Shown here in pieces: positions 11,287 through 22,333 of a stretch of 64,000 nucleotides of DNA (its first letter is position 1; the number at the start of each line of letters is the position of its first letter). The notes beneath the pieces are model-generated. The model saw only the letters and a program-made list of their open reading frames with translations. It did not search any database and was not told where the DNA came from. The stretch is from Isoetes taiwanensis. Its lineage: Eukaryota > Streptophyta > Lycopodiopsida > Isoetales > Isoetaceae. The stretch covers positions 560,213 to 624,212 of the forward strand of contig JAJEKV010000073.1 of the NCBI GenBank assembly GCA_021234155.1, read 5' to 3'. The translations under genes and the position numbers were made by a program.

Positions 11287-14200
11287 TGGACAAGGACATG
11301 TGCTGTATTACCTGGAATCTCCAGGGTATTAATAGCTTAATTAAAAGGGATAGATTAAAGGTTTGTCTCTCCTCCCTCAACCCTGATGTATTGTTTCTTC
11401 AAGAGCATAAAATTCATAGTTTGGATCATGAGATCATTATTAGTAGAACTCTCCCTCCCAATTATTTAATATGGTCTATCCCTGCTAATGACTCTTCTGC
11501 AGGAATAGCTATTGCGTGGAGGCATAGTCTTAATATTTCTAATAAGTATATGGTTAATGACAGAAATGGTAGGTGGCAGATTCTCCTTTGTACTGTCCAC
11601 AGAACTAAATTGGCCCTTGTGAACATTTATGCTTACAACAGCCCCACAGAAAGGGTGGAGATTTGGAAAAAAGTCAAAAGTAGCCTTGATAACCTTGATT
11701 TCGATGAATGCATTCTGGGTGGAGATTTAAATATGGTGACAAATAGCTTTATGAAGAACAAAAATTACAGGCCCCTTGGGAAACCTGAAAAGGAAGCTTG
11801 GATGGATCTAACTAAAAGTCACAATCTCAATCTAGCCAGGACTAAACCTAATTCTTACAGTTGAACAGATAAGAGACTGGATCCTACCTTATGTTTACAT
11901 GACAGATTCTACCTTTCGGAAAATCTTTGGAATGAAAGTTGCAGAGTTAACAATATGGAGGGTTATACTCTGTCAGACCACTACCCCCAACAGTTGAGAA
12001 TCAGGGCTGGCAACTCTGTCAACAAAAAGAGGAAGACATACTTCAAACTTAATACTAGTCTCCTCGAGCATGAGGAATTCACGGACAGGCTAAAGGAGGT
12101 GATAGCCAATTTCCCCCAGCCAACTGGTAAGTCAGGGTGGATGTTCTGGTGGATAACAGTAGCCAAGGCAATAAAAAAATGGCTAAAAGAGTGGGGAAAA
12201 TCTATACACTATAATAAGCTTGCTCACCTCCGAAATCTGAGAGATATGCTCCCCAATGCCCCAGATGAAGAAAAGGAAGATATTAGAACTGAAATTGAAA
12301 AAGAGGAAATAAGGATTGCTGATGGCTGGAGACTCAAAGCCAAAATTACTGAAATTAAAAATGATGAAAGAAGCAACTCTAAGTTCTTCTTTGTTAAAGC
12401 CAAGGGCAGGCAGAAGAAAAATCATATTTTTGAAATAAAGGTAGGGGATGAAGATATTTCGGATGAGGATCAAATCAAGCTTGCTGCAGCCACTCACTTT
12501 ACAGGTATAATGGGCACGAATCAGGACTGTCCTCTGGCTTCTATGGATGAATTCATCAACCTCCAAGCTAAAGTAAGTGCTGAGGATAATCTTAATATAA
12601 TAAGGCCTTTCTCCAACGAGAACCTCCTCAAATTTGCTATGGAAATGGAAAAAGGGAAAAGCCCTAGGCCTGATGGGCTCCCGGTTGAGTTCTTTATCAA
12701 AGCTTGGCCGGTAATTGGAGTTTGCCTAACTAAGCTGGCTAATGAGTTCAGGGAAATTAAATACTTGGATGCTAGAATCAATACCAGTTTGATCACTCTT
12801 ATTCCTAAGACTGATATGCCTACTACTCTCTCGGATTACAGGCCCATCTCTTTAACTAATGTGGTTTATAAGATTATTTCAGGGACTATTGCTAAAAGGC
12901 TAAAGAATGTTTTGGAGAAAATCATTAGCACCTCCACAAATTTGCCTACTTGAAGGATAGATTTATCCTTGACAATGTGGTAACTGCAATGCTGGGGCTG
13001 AACTGGGCAAAAGACTCCAATCAGGACATAGCTCTCATAAAGCTAGATATTACTAAAGCTTTCGATACAGTCAGTTGGAACTTCTTATTCAAATGTTGTA
13101 CTGCTCTAGGCTTCTCCAATGAGGTAATTCTTCTATTTAAAGGTATTCTCTCAAACTCCAGATCTTCAGTTCTTATTAATGGTGAATGCAGCCCCTTCTT
13201 TCCTTTGCAAAAAGGGTCAAGCAGAAGTGCCCATTAGCCCCCTTCCTGTTTTTGATTATAATGGAGGCTCTTCACAGCAAGCTGGAAGAGGCCAAAAATA
13301 CTAACTTGATCCAAGGTTTTTCCCTCCCGGAAAACGAAGTGATGGATCAAATTTTAAACGGCCATTTTGCAGATGACACATTTCTTCTAGTCTCCATGGA
13401 TAACAGGTCTCTCTCCAACACCCAAACAATTCTGGAGGATTTCGGGGTAGCTTCGGGATGCAAAATTAACCCGATCAAATCCAAAGTAGTAGCTAGAGAT
13501 CAGGTAAAAGGAGAGCAAACAGCTGCTCTCATGGGCTGTAAGTATATTCTTCCTACTAGCTCATCAAAAATTCTTGGTATTCCCCTTGTCCTTAAAGGTA
13601 GCCCCTCTGATATCTGGTCGGATATTATTGAAAAGTTCCAGAAAAAGGTGGATAGCCTAAACTCTAAATATATCTCCAAGCAGGGCAACTAATTTTGTCA
13701 TATCCTCCTCACATGTGTATCAATCCTCGGTCATCTTAGCCCCAAAGAAAGTTTCCTACAAATTACAGAGTATCATCGGCAGGTTCATTTCTAGTGGTCA
13801 AAACAAGAGATGCTGGACCCCGGTTGCTATGGAGGAATGCTGTAAAAGTAAGAGCATTGGGGGTCTGGGAGTCATCAACATTGAGAAACAGGGTATAGCT
13901 CTGGCTGCCAAATATTTTTACAAGGCAGCCTACAATAACATTAACCATCTAGTTTCTATAATTATTAGGCATTATTTAACTAAATGCTTATCCTATGGAT
14001 GGAAGAAACTTCACCTCAATCTCCCTCATTCTATCTATTTTCCATTCTCTGTTCCCAATTCGATTCCTGGTTTAATCAAGAAATGGATCAGGGCATGGAA
14101 TTTAGTCAAAGGTATGTTTACATGGAAGGAGGGGCTTTCCATGGATCAATCTATTTTTTGGAATCCAGGCTTGCTTACTAATGATCCTTCTCTCTCCAAG

Positions 14201-16200
14201 AGACATGCTTCCTTCCATTACAGAGGGCTGCGCTGGAACGTCACATTATTTACTTCCAGAAGGTGGTGGCTATGGATGAAGCCCGGCTGCCCAACCTTGC
14301 TTTGGCAGTGGCGATGGGCCCGCAGCGACTCAAAGCCTGCTGGAAAGACAAGCAAGCCCAGTGGTTCTCGCTATGGAATGTGCAGGCACACAGATGTGGA
14401 CCAGTGCATACACCGGAAGGAACGCTACGCCTTGAAGCGATTTTTGGATGCTTGCTTCATGGCCAAGCTTTGGGATGCAGAGGCCCTGTCACATGTCAAG
14501 GTGGCAAATTATCGACAGCAGGTTAATCCCATGCTCACGAGGGGCCCACACCACTACCTGCGCACCCATCTACCCATGAAAAAGCGCAGGGTGATTGCTT
14601 CCATTCGCACAGGTGCACACCACCTCCGCATTGAGACAGGGAGATGGATTTGGGAGCCGCGTGAGGATAGAGTCTGTCGATCCTTGTCAACAGGCGCCAT
14701 TGAGGATGAAAGTCACGCCCTCGGGCTTTGTCCGTGTCACGAGCATATCAGGGCTCGGTATGCTCGGTTAGTTGTGCCCCATCAGGCCTTGCATGAGCTA
14801 CTGAGCACGGCCTCTGTAGGCTTGTTGGGATCATACCTCCGGGAGGTAATGGATACGCGGACTCAGTTATGCCCCCCTGTCCGACATTAACCTCAGCTAT
14901 ACTTGTGATTATGTATATAAGCATGCAGTATGTCGGCATCCTTATTGCTACTAAGGTTTTTTCCCGAAACCCCGGTGGGGTTTTTAATCCTGGTAGTAAT
15001 ACGCCTGCTGCTCTCTCTTTGTACTTGGATCCCATAGGCCAGTTGGTCTCCGTGGACGATAAAATCATATTCTATTCTATTCTATTCTCTGTTTAGCATG
15101 TCACTTTCCGGAACAGGCTAAGCTTTGGAAGAGCAAGGGGCTTTTCTACATCAGAGACTTCTTTGATGAGCAGGGGATAATTCCTTTCAGGAGATCGGTG
15201 ATTGCCAATGAGGATGAGAACTTCGAGTTCTTGTACAATAATATTTGTGCGGTGCTCTCTCAAAGCATTTTGAGAAGACAATTGTAATTGGAATTATAAT
15301 GATTCGCCGATTTCTGATCGTGAGCAAAGATATAAATACTTAATGAGGAATCAGAGGATTTCTATCCACACCAAGTGGCAGATAGGGGAGGATAGATGTA
15401 TCAGCAATCTCAAATTCATGTGGGCTTGCCCAATTCCTCCTAAAGTGAAGTCCTTTATGTGGCAGCTGGCATAAGGCTTTAGCCACCAACTCCAAAAGAC
15501 ATAGGCTTAACATGACAGATTCTGATGTATGCCCAAGATGTCTCAGTCACAGGGAAGACGAGGAGCATTTATTTCGATCATGTATGTGGTCGGAATGGGT
15601 ACTTGAACTTGCTTCCAACCTGCTCGGTTTGGACCTCAACGCCCTCAATTCGGAGGAGTTCTTCTGGCCCATAAACCCAATTGATTGGAAGCTATACATT
15701 GTTTTATGGAGAATTTGGAAGGGCAGAAACAATTTTATCTTCAATTGTGAAATCATTCATCCGGAGGCCGTGATCAAGCAAATTGAATATGACATTAAAT
15801 GGATCATTGCTGCTACTTAGAACTCATTTTGATTCTTTTGATTCTTACAGCTCCTTTGGTGCTTTTCCAGGAATTATCTTCGTTTTGGTGCGCAAACTCA
15901 AGTGGAAGAAGATCGACCCGGCTGCCAATCAGCAATGGATCAAGGTCTTTGGACCACCAGACCTTTACAGCCATGAAGAACCATGTTTTTGTGGATGCTG
16001 TTGTGATCAGAACCCGGGCGTTAGAAGAGACACGCTCTGCCAAGCTAAAGACAGTAAGGGTCGCTTCAATATGGCCATGGCAGGAGCATGTCTATGTGTA
16101 TTTTGCACCCTCACGGTCATGGTTAGAGGCAGAGGGAGAAAGTCAAGCAACTCCACTTTTAGGCGGGCCGTCACTCCATATCAGACTATGATTTCCAGAT
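11286..16200 (+). pseudogene. LINE-A ORF2, endonuclease-reverse transcriptase polyprotein (broken)
   Basis: The start ATG at 11286 overlaps the ORF1 stop. Endonuclease motifs follow: ITWNLQGIN, LFLQEHK, NIYAYNSP, LGGDLNMV and, past the stop, LSDHYP. A TGA at 11862-11864 replaces the expected W of a YSWTD motif. Reverse transcriptase runs from about 12650: SPRPDGLPVEFF, LITLIPKT, DYRPISLTNVVYKI, DITKAFDTVSW, CPLAPFLFLI and the catalytic FADD box at 13366-13377 (F in place of the commoner Y). Frameshifts lie near 12925-12950, 13215 and 13690. A nested LINE splits it at about 14224-15093. Coding resumes with AKLWKSKGLFYIRDFFDEQG, then, after a frameshift near 15471, the zf-RVT segment CPRC...HLFRSC, and a frameshifted RNase H-like tail (FVDA, DSKGRF). 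No functional product is possible. Confidence 0.88.
14224..15093 (+). mobile_element. Nested 5'-truncated LINE fragment (LINE-B)
   Basis: LINE-A coding similarity stops after KRHASFHY and resumes at about 15099 with CHFPEQAKLW. Between them lies the C-terminal part of a different LINE: a frame through about 14890 containing HHYLRTHLPMKKRR, ASIRTGAHHLRIETGRW and a C...IEDE.HALGLC..H.HIRARY segment, typical of the region after the reverse transcriptase in jockey/I-like plant elements. A 3' UTR follows with a CCCCGGTGGGG hairpin at about 14968 and an (ATTCT)n tail at 15068-15091. CATGCTTCCTTCC before it and CATGTCACTTTCC after it may be a diverged target-site duplication. The 5' part of the element is missing. 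Confidence 0.75.
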
Positions 16201-16351
16201 CTCAATTATCTCTAAGTTTTCTATCCAGTACTTTTACTTTTTCTACCTACCAAAAGGGTTATACTTCCCTGTCAAAAAGTAATTTTTTGTTAATCTTATA
16301 ACTTTTTATTAATACATATATAAAGCCTTCAATCAAAAAAAAAAAAAAAAA

Positions 16352-16366
16352 GATGACAGGAATCGA
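16352..16366. repeat. LINE target-site duplication, right copy
   Basis: GATGACAGGAATCGA directly follows the poly(A) tail and is identical to 8585-8599. Confidence 0.92.
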
Positions 16367-16429
16367 AGAAAAGCCAAGAACACTCTTCCGCAAGATATCC
16401 CGGCGCACACATAACTGCTTCTGACTTGG

Positions 16430-16610
16430 AATTTCCATGAATTTCTGAAGCCGTAGATGAAATCAAACGATGGAAACAGCAGCCACCTGCACAAAAGTCT
16501 CACCTGGCAGCAACGTGGACACTCTAGAATTGCTTCAAAGTGTCCACTTGCGTTTGTGCAAACGTGCGAAAAATTACTAAAAATACTTATTTGGATAATT
16601 TATTCAAAAA
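16430..16610. repeat. Dispersed repeat, copy 2 (partner 2945-3110)
   Basis: It shares GGCAGCAACGTGGACACTCT, TTGCTTCAAA and GTTTGTGCAAAC with the copy near 3 kb. It lies about 100 bp beyond the stop codon of the HCF107/Mbb1-like gene and so may be included in that gene's 3' UTR. Confidence 0.65.
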
Positions 16611-16712
16611 TGATTTTTGTTTAAAAGTCTAAATAGTAAAAATAGTTTTAGATTTCATAACGACTGAAAGATCGAGCAGCGGTTTTGCTATCGAACCAGG
16701 CATTCCAAATCC

Positions 16713-19700
16713 CTAGTTCTCCTTGGTACGTGCTTCTTCTCTAATCTTCTCCAAAAGAGGTTTCTCGTCTGCTTGGTTTTCATCCTTGTATTTCCATGGA
16801 AATTTCTCCCGTAAAAACGCATCAATGTTGAAATCTTGGCCATTTTTCCAAGCATCATCTTCATCATTTTCTTCTTCAAGAACTTTGTTGGATACTATGT
16901 CTTCCATAGATTTGGACCAAGGAAATCCGCGATCCAACCTTAGAAAACTCCTTATACTATCTAAAGTAGGCATGATAATCTCCGTCAAGTTAACATCCCA
17001 CAACGCATCATCCACCACTTCAGTTTTCTGCTCACATAGACAAAGAATATGAGATTGTAGAAACTCTTCTCATTTTGGGACTATTAAATTGATTTACCTG
17101 CTGCAGGCATTGTCTTCGAAGCTCCTCGGCACGAATGGCATTGCCTCTTTCTTCTTCCATTAGAGCCCATGACATCCATGATGGAACATTTTGGGAATCT
17201 AGCTTCAGGGCGCATTTGAATAAGGTTCTTGCAACACCATAATTTCCTTCTCTTGCCTCCAAAACACCCCATGCCTGCACAAGGAACAACTTTGTCCAGT
17301 ATACCTTATTCATAGGCATATGCAATTAAGATGCCAGAGGTAGACATGCAGCATGCTCAACTATATGAGAGGCAGGAGGCAAAATTATGTATGAGCCAGC
17401 AACAAGAGGTATAGGTTAGAAACAATTTGGAAGTTCTGTAAACAACTAAGTTTAATGATTTGTGTCATGAGAATATGAACGTATAAATCCTAATTGGTCC
17501 ACAAGACAGAAACTAGACATAGAATAAGCATTCACCTGATAAGTACGGACTGCATCTGCACTTCTTCCATTCACAGATATGCATCTTTGGTAGAGCTCAC
17601 GTGCTTGGTCAAGCTGACCCTCCTTCCATTCCATCCATCCCCATCCCTACAAAGTTGGAGACTAATTGAGAGATATAGAGGCATGGTGGCTCCCTTGAGT
17701 ATTTTAAAACACATGTTCATAAACTCATATGCCAGGTGAGGTAGGCCTTACGAGCCATAAGGGCTGATGCCTTGGGTCAACACTTGTAGCATGCTTGAAG
17801 ACTTCACGAGCAACATCTGGACGAGAAAGTCCATGCTCAAAAAGTGCGAACGCTTGTAACAAAACAACATCCTTTGGATTCAACTCAATTCCTTTCTCAA
17901 AGAGCTTGGTTGCCTTTGCTTTGTCCCCCTCTTGGGCCTCAAATAATGCCCAGGCGAGCCAGACGTACCTGTTCTTTGGGCTTGCTTGTAGCCCCCTCTA
18001 TAAATAAGGAAATGCACATTCAGAATTGTCTGCAATAACAATAGCTACCTCGCATAATGTCACATAAGTCACAATATGGAACATCCTATTGTCTCTGTGC
18101 TACCGACTTAGGAATAGCCAAGTAAGACAGGCCACTACGACAGATAAGCTTATGTAATTTAACTTGACATGGTTACTAGGTAACCACCTATTGGTAGGGA
18201 GATCTACAAAAAACTAAATGTGAAAAAAGAGTGGCTTTAGATGAAACCTGGAATAGATATCTGACAGCATCTGCGGTGCTTCTTCCAGACTCCATACGAG
18301 CCCATGCCTAATATAGGACAAGTCATTTCAGTTTCATAACAGGATAGCCTAATATGGCAAATGTAAGTAGTAGTATTTATGCAGGACGTAAGAAGTTGTA
18401 AGTGAAATCATCCTGAGAAGTGTGATCATCTGAGATACTTATCATACAGACTACGCATGTATAGAAAGTTATACATGTGTCTTCTCCATACTCTGTGCAA
18501 GGAAGAGAATATTCAGACATTTGAACAAGGACCTACACTATCCTATAGATGTTTGCTTCATATCTACTTACATTGATGCCTCATTTAGAATGTTCCTCTT
18601 TAGGGTGGTTTGAATTTTATTGTGCCTAGACAGATGCAAGCAACATCAGATAGTATTTAACAAAAGCTGAAAGCTAAGGGTTGGAGGCTATTCAATTTTT
18701 TCGTTTATCACTTGGAACTTCTAACCACCTTATGGATCAGTAGTAGAGTTGACAATCTTATGCTTATGTGGCCGTTGGACAAGCATAATTTACAATCTGC
18801 AGATGTAACATAAAAAAAGATAACAAGAATCCCATGGGGATGGTTGCAGGAAACAAGACTAACTCAGATGTAGGACATGACTTACCACCCAGCTAGCAGC
18901 ACTTTTGGGGTTTACTTGTACAGCCTTTGCAAAGAGTGCTCTTGCCTGATCAAAATTTTCTGCCTTGGCTTCAAGTAGTGCTAGAGTCTGGTATATGTAC
19001 TCATTGGGCTGACAGAGCTTAAGCCCTTTGTTCAGTAAAGTCCTTGCTTTTCTAGTATTATTGTTTCGCATTTCTAAGATAGCCCAGCCATGCCATGCCG
19101 CTGCATGAGTTTTATCAGCAACTATAGATGCATCAAACAGTGATTTTGCTTTTGATATATCTCCAAGTCGTTCCTCAAGAATAGCCCAGGCCTAAAAAAA
19201 TGATATAGCTCTCAGAAAATGATACAGCTTATGCAGAAGCCTATTGCCAAATGCAAGAAAAGAGAAACCCAAAAATGCAACTACCTGCCAAAGATACGTA
19301 TTTTCACCACTGGTAGCTTGACATCCATCTTCAAAAAGTTTCTGTGCACCTTGGAACTTTTCCTGCTTGATGAGGATTTTTGCAAGAGCCATATAGGCAC
19401 GACCATCCTCTGGCCAGTCTGCAATGCACTACATCCAAACATCTGAGCATTAAAAACGATGGTTTTACATGTTCCACATGTTTTAATTTGAAGTTCTCTG
19501 ATAATGCATGGCATCACCAAATCCAAACCAGGCAGGCAGAATGTTTGCTTGATAGAAATAATAGAATAAACTGGATCCTTATTGGCGATACCTAACAATT
19601 ATAGGTCGGGGAAATACAGAATGGTCAGCAATAATTACGGGATCCATGGTTTCCTTATAAGACATTTAAGGCGAAACATCTGGAAACATATATGATGATA

Positions 19701-20313
19701 TTGCAAGTGTCCATTCTTCTCAGTTCTTTTTATAACGATTTTTTAAAAGAACGGAAGAGAATCAGGTGACTTTACAGCAAATGCAACGATTTACCTGTCT
19801 AAGAATGATTTCGGCCTCCTCATCCTTATCCTTTCGTGCGAGACACCGTGCTTTGTACAACAAAAGATCCAAGTTTATTTTCAATCGTCTAAATTGCCTC
19901 CAAGGAATCTCCAGGTCAATTTCAGAAGATGTAGAGGTCTCTTGAACTGCTGAATCCCGGCTCCCAAATCTGTTGAATTCATCAACTTCATCAAAAGAGA
20001 TCAATTCAGCAGTTTCTCCATTATTATTTGCAGAACGAGTACTGCTACTCCATCTCTTTCTATACAATCTGGTGGATTTAGACTCGCAAATGGGCGAATT
20101 GGATGTGGAAGGAGCCGGATTTGAGTTTGTAAAGTTAGGAAAAACCACGTTCTGGAATGACAATGGCGTTGCAGAAAAAATGTCTGATCGGAAGAAAAAT
20201 TCCTGGAGACTGAAGGGCCTAGATGAATCTGGTGAGTTTTGAGATTGTGGAGGAAGTGATGCTACTGCCAACGAATTCCTTGGAGAGGAACAGAGGACGC
20301 ATCCTCTCCACAT
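16713..20313 (-). CDS. HCF107: HCF107/Mbb1-like HAT/TPR-repeat protein, chloroplast psbB-psbH RNA maturation
   Basis: Exons on the minus strand: 20313-19795, 19428-19285, 19191-18886, 18307-18248, 17997-17752, 17646-17536, 17274-17098, 17027-16713. All introns are GT-AG and phase 0, and the joined frame is 625 residues, close to the ~650 of Arabidopsis HCF107 and Chlamydomonas Mbb1. A TAG two codons before the ATG makes 20313 the first in-frame start. Residues 1 to about 60 are rich in S, R and P, as in a chloroplast transit peptide. From about residue 130, tandem HAT/TPR repeats follow (PEDGRAYMALAKI, AWAILEERLGDISKAK, NEYIYQTLALLEAKAENF, NRYVWLAWALFEAQEGDKAKA, RHQPLWLGWGWMEWKEGQ, AWGVLEAREGN), ending in the family-specific KTEVVDDALW and an acidic C-terminus. 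The known role of the family is binding and protecting processed psbB/psbH 5' ends in the plastid for photosystem II assembly. Exon 3's donor could also be placed at GTGGTA four bases earlier, but GTAAGT preserves the frame. Confidence 0.95.
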
Positions 20314-20480
20314 CTCCTATGTGAAAATGGATTGGGTAGCAAATCCATTCAACAGAAATGGACCAATGGTAAACCAGAATAATAATTTCATGGAACATTA
20401 ATCACCAAAGGCAAACCTCTTGTGGGTTGTGGGGTGAATATTCTGAAATATTCTACAATATTCCCAGAATTATGCCTCTT
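20314..20480 (-). promoter_or_regulatory. 5' UTR/promoter-proximal region of the HCF107-like gene with phased AATATTC boxes
   Basis: AATATTC occurs at 20437-20443, 20447-20453 and 20457-20463, exactly 10 bp apart and 124-150 bp upstream of the ATG. This is one helical turn per copy, as expected for sites occupied on one DNA face, but no known factor is assigned. No convincing TATA box was picked out and the transcription start is unknown. Confidence 0.35.
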
Positions 20481-21675
20481 TTTTAAGTTACGCTCCAGTG
20501 TTAGTGGGTTGATGTAATATATATTGGATGTGCATTTGAAAGGCCCAGATTGAAAAGTGGGCCTGCGTTAGTCAGCGTGAGTAAAACGATGTCCTTGTCC
20601 AGTAGCGATAGGCGCGTTAGGTCGCGCTCCCACCGTCAATCACTTGCAAAAACAAGGGTGTGTTCTTATTTTTCGAAGGGTTTGTGTCTGGGATGCAATG
20701 GTTCTCTTTAGCATTAATAAAACATCATTGTTGCGAAAGGAGCACTTTTTTTGTTCAGGCCCTCCTTTCGCTGCGTTTTCCATATGTATACTATGTTCTC
20801 TCTCTCAATCCTCATCAGGGATTTTCTTTGAGTTAGATCTTTGATTATGGAGTAGATAACAGTAGGGTTTCTTGAAAAAAAATTTGAGGGCCATCAAAAT
20901 GGCGCAGGGTGTTTAACGCCGCGGAGCCATTTTCTTCAAAATTTTTTTTTGAAGTCCTAGTGTCTCTTCTTCTTGCCCCAGAGTTTTGGGCCATCCAGAT
21001 CATTATCAAAATTGATCTGGATCCGTCCATTTCATAACATCCTAGGGTGTTATGGAGTAGCAGTGTGTTATAGCTCCAGTAACACACTGATCAAGATTGA
21101 TCTGAACCGTTGGATCACTATAAACTTGAGGGGCAGTGTGTTAAGGTGTTAGTTTCTATTCTGCTTATCTCTAATTTTTATTTCTTAATTTTCCTAGTGT
21201 CTAATGCACTGATCTTTGTTTGTTGTGTCCATGAGGATAATGCACTGATAGTTCGCCGGATGGTCGCTTGTATGGTCTTCCTTGTATGGTCGCCGGATTG
21301 GCCGTTTCCATCCGACCATAGCCATGGCCTTCCCGCTCATATTTGGCGTCCCTTAACTAAATTGATGCATCGCATCGACCTTGCAAACGGAGTGCCCTGA
21401 ATCTTATTGATTATAATGCGAAGCTTTGGCTATGGAGATCCGGCAGATTGAAGCACTCAAATCTTTGACCGGAGGAGAGGGGGAGAAAATAGCCGAGCAA
21501 AAAGAAGAATAGGAAGGGCAGCGAAGTGAGAAGCGACATGTCATTGCCTATAGCACCTTTTCGAATTAAAAAAAAAACACACTTGGCATGCCACATGGCA
21601 CAATCCGAGCCACCCATGTTTGATGCATGGCATACTTACAGGATAATTTTATTATATAATAATAATATAAGAAGA
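20481..21675. other. Upstream intergenic region; hairpin and a putative repeat, no gene
   Basis: A perfect 10-bp inverted repeat with a 9-nt loop (CAGTGTGTTA / TAACACACTG) lies at 21061-21089. Two phrases, TTGATCTGGATCCGTCC and TTGATCTGAACCGTTGGATC, flank it, suggesting a small unclassified non-coding element over about 20860-21150. The open frames here carry no recognisable motif. Confidence 0.4.
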
Positions 21676-21779
21676 TTTTTTTGGCTAACCAGACTAAAGA
21701 ATTGTGCAGCAGAACTTGCCATCTTGGCTGGAAGCTCAAGAGAATAAAAGCAATGCTGGACAACCTCAAAACAATCTTG
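21676..21779 (+). repeat. Exon-like duplication, copy 1
   Basis: This segment matches 22221-22333. After a pyrimidine tract and a CTAACCAG acceptor-like site, it can be read IVQQNLPSWLEAQENKSNAG then QPQNNL. Copy 2 encodes the same peptide, with synonymous differences at two codons (CAG/CAA, AAC/AAT). Copy 1 lacks the GAGGCTA insertion of copy 2. Confidence 0.75.
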
Positions 21780-22220
21780 CTTGCTTGCAGTTGTTGTAGC
21801 CCATATAGCAACGGGCTAAAGCTTCAATGGTCTAAACTTTCAGTTAAAATGCATCTGTGTAAGCATTATTCTCCATATTATTAAGAAAATCGGGTTTGGA
21901 CTCTTGCTTCTGCAAAACTAGCTTTGTCTTTCACATTGCTAGAATACTAGAATACATTAGAGGAAATTTCACTTGTAAAGCAGAAGAACAGATTCCTTTA
22001 AGTATTTTAAGCATGAAGATTGAATCAATTGTATCAATAAGGTTAGACATCATTTGATCAACATAATTCTTTCTAAACACATGCTTGTGATAGGAAGTTT
22101 AGCTTATTGTACATAAAACAAGAGGTAGACATGCAAAAAGTTTTCTATTGCTTGGTAAGTGACAGCCCGGAGGGTAGAGTACGTATATAACTGAATTCTT
22201 GCCGCTATATAATTTAATTA

Positions 22221-22333
22221 TTTTTTTGGCTAACTAGACTAAAGAATGAGGCTAATTGTGCAGCAAAACTTGCCATCTTGGCTGGAAGCTCAAGAGAATA
22301 AAAGCAATGCTGGACAACCTCAAAATAATCTTG
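22221..22333 (+). repeat. Exon-like duplication, copy 2
   Basis: Copy 2 of the segment at 21676-21779, again preceded by TTTTTTTGGCTAACTAG, a plausible splice acceptor. It forms the start of the 109-codon frame at 22246-22575. Confidence 0.75.

Larger units (their letters stand above)
8600..16351 (+). mobile_element. Full-length L1-type LINE retrotransposon (LINE-A), inactivated
   Basis: The ~7.75-kb element (including a nested 0.87-kb insertion) lies between perfect 15-bp direct repeats and ends in 17 A residues (16335-16351). Order: 5' leader 8600-9363, ORF1 with a DUF4283-like domain, ORF2 with apurinic-type endonuclease, reverse transcriptase, CCHC-like zf-RVT segment and traces of RNase H, then a short 3' UTR. 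This is the architecture of plant L1 elements that replicate by nicking DNA and reverse-transcribing in place. It is defective: one nonsense codon in ORF1, and nonsense codons, several frameshifts and an inserted LINE in ORF2. It sits about 350 bp beyond the stop codon of the HCF107/Mbb1-like gene, in the opposite orientation. Confidence 0.93.

Noticed and set aside
14748-15068. 106-codon minus-strand frame
   Set aside because: Antisense of the LINE-B 3' region; no motif of its own.
16723-17052. 109-codon plus-strand open frame opposite the last exon of the HCF107-like gene
   Set aside because: It is the antisense shadow of the acidic C-terminal exon and has no independent similarity.
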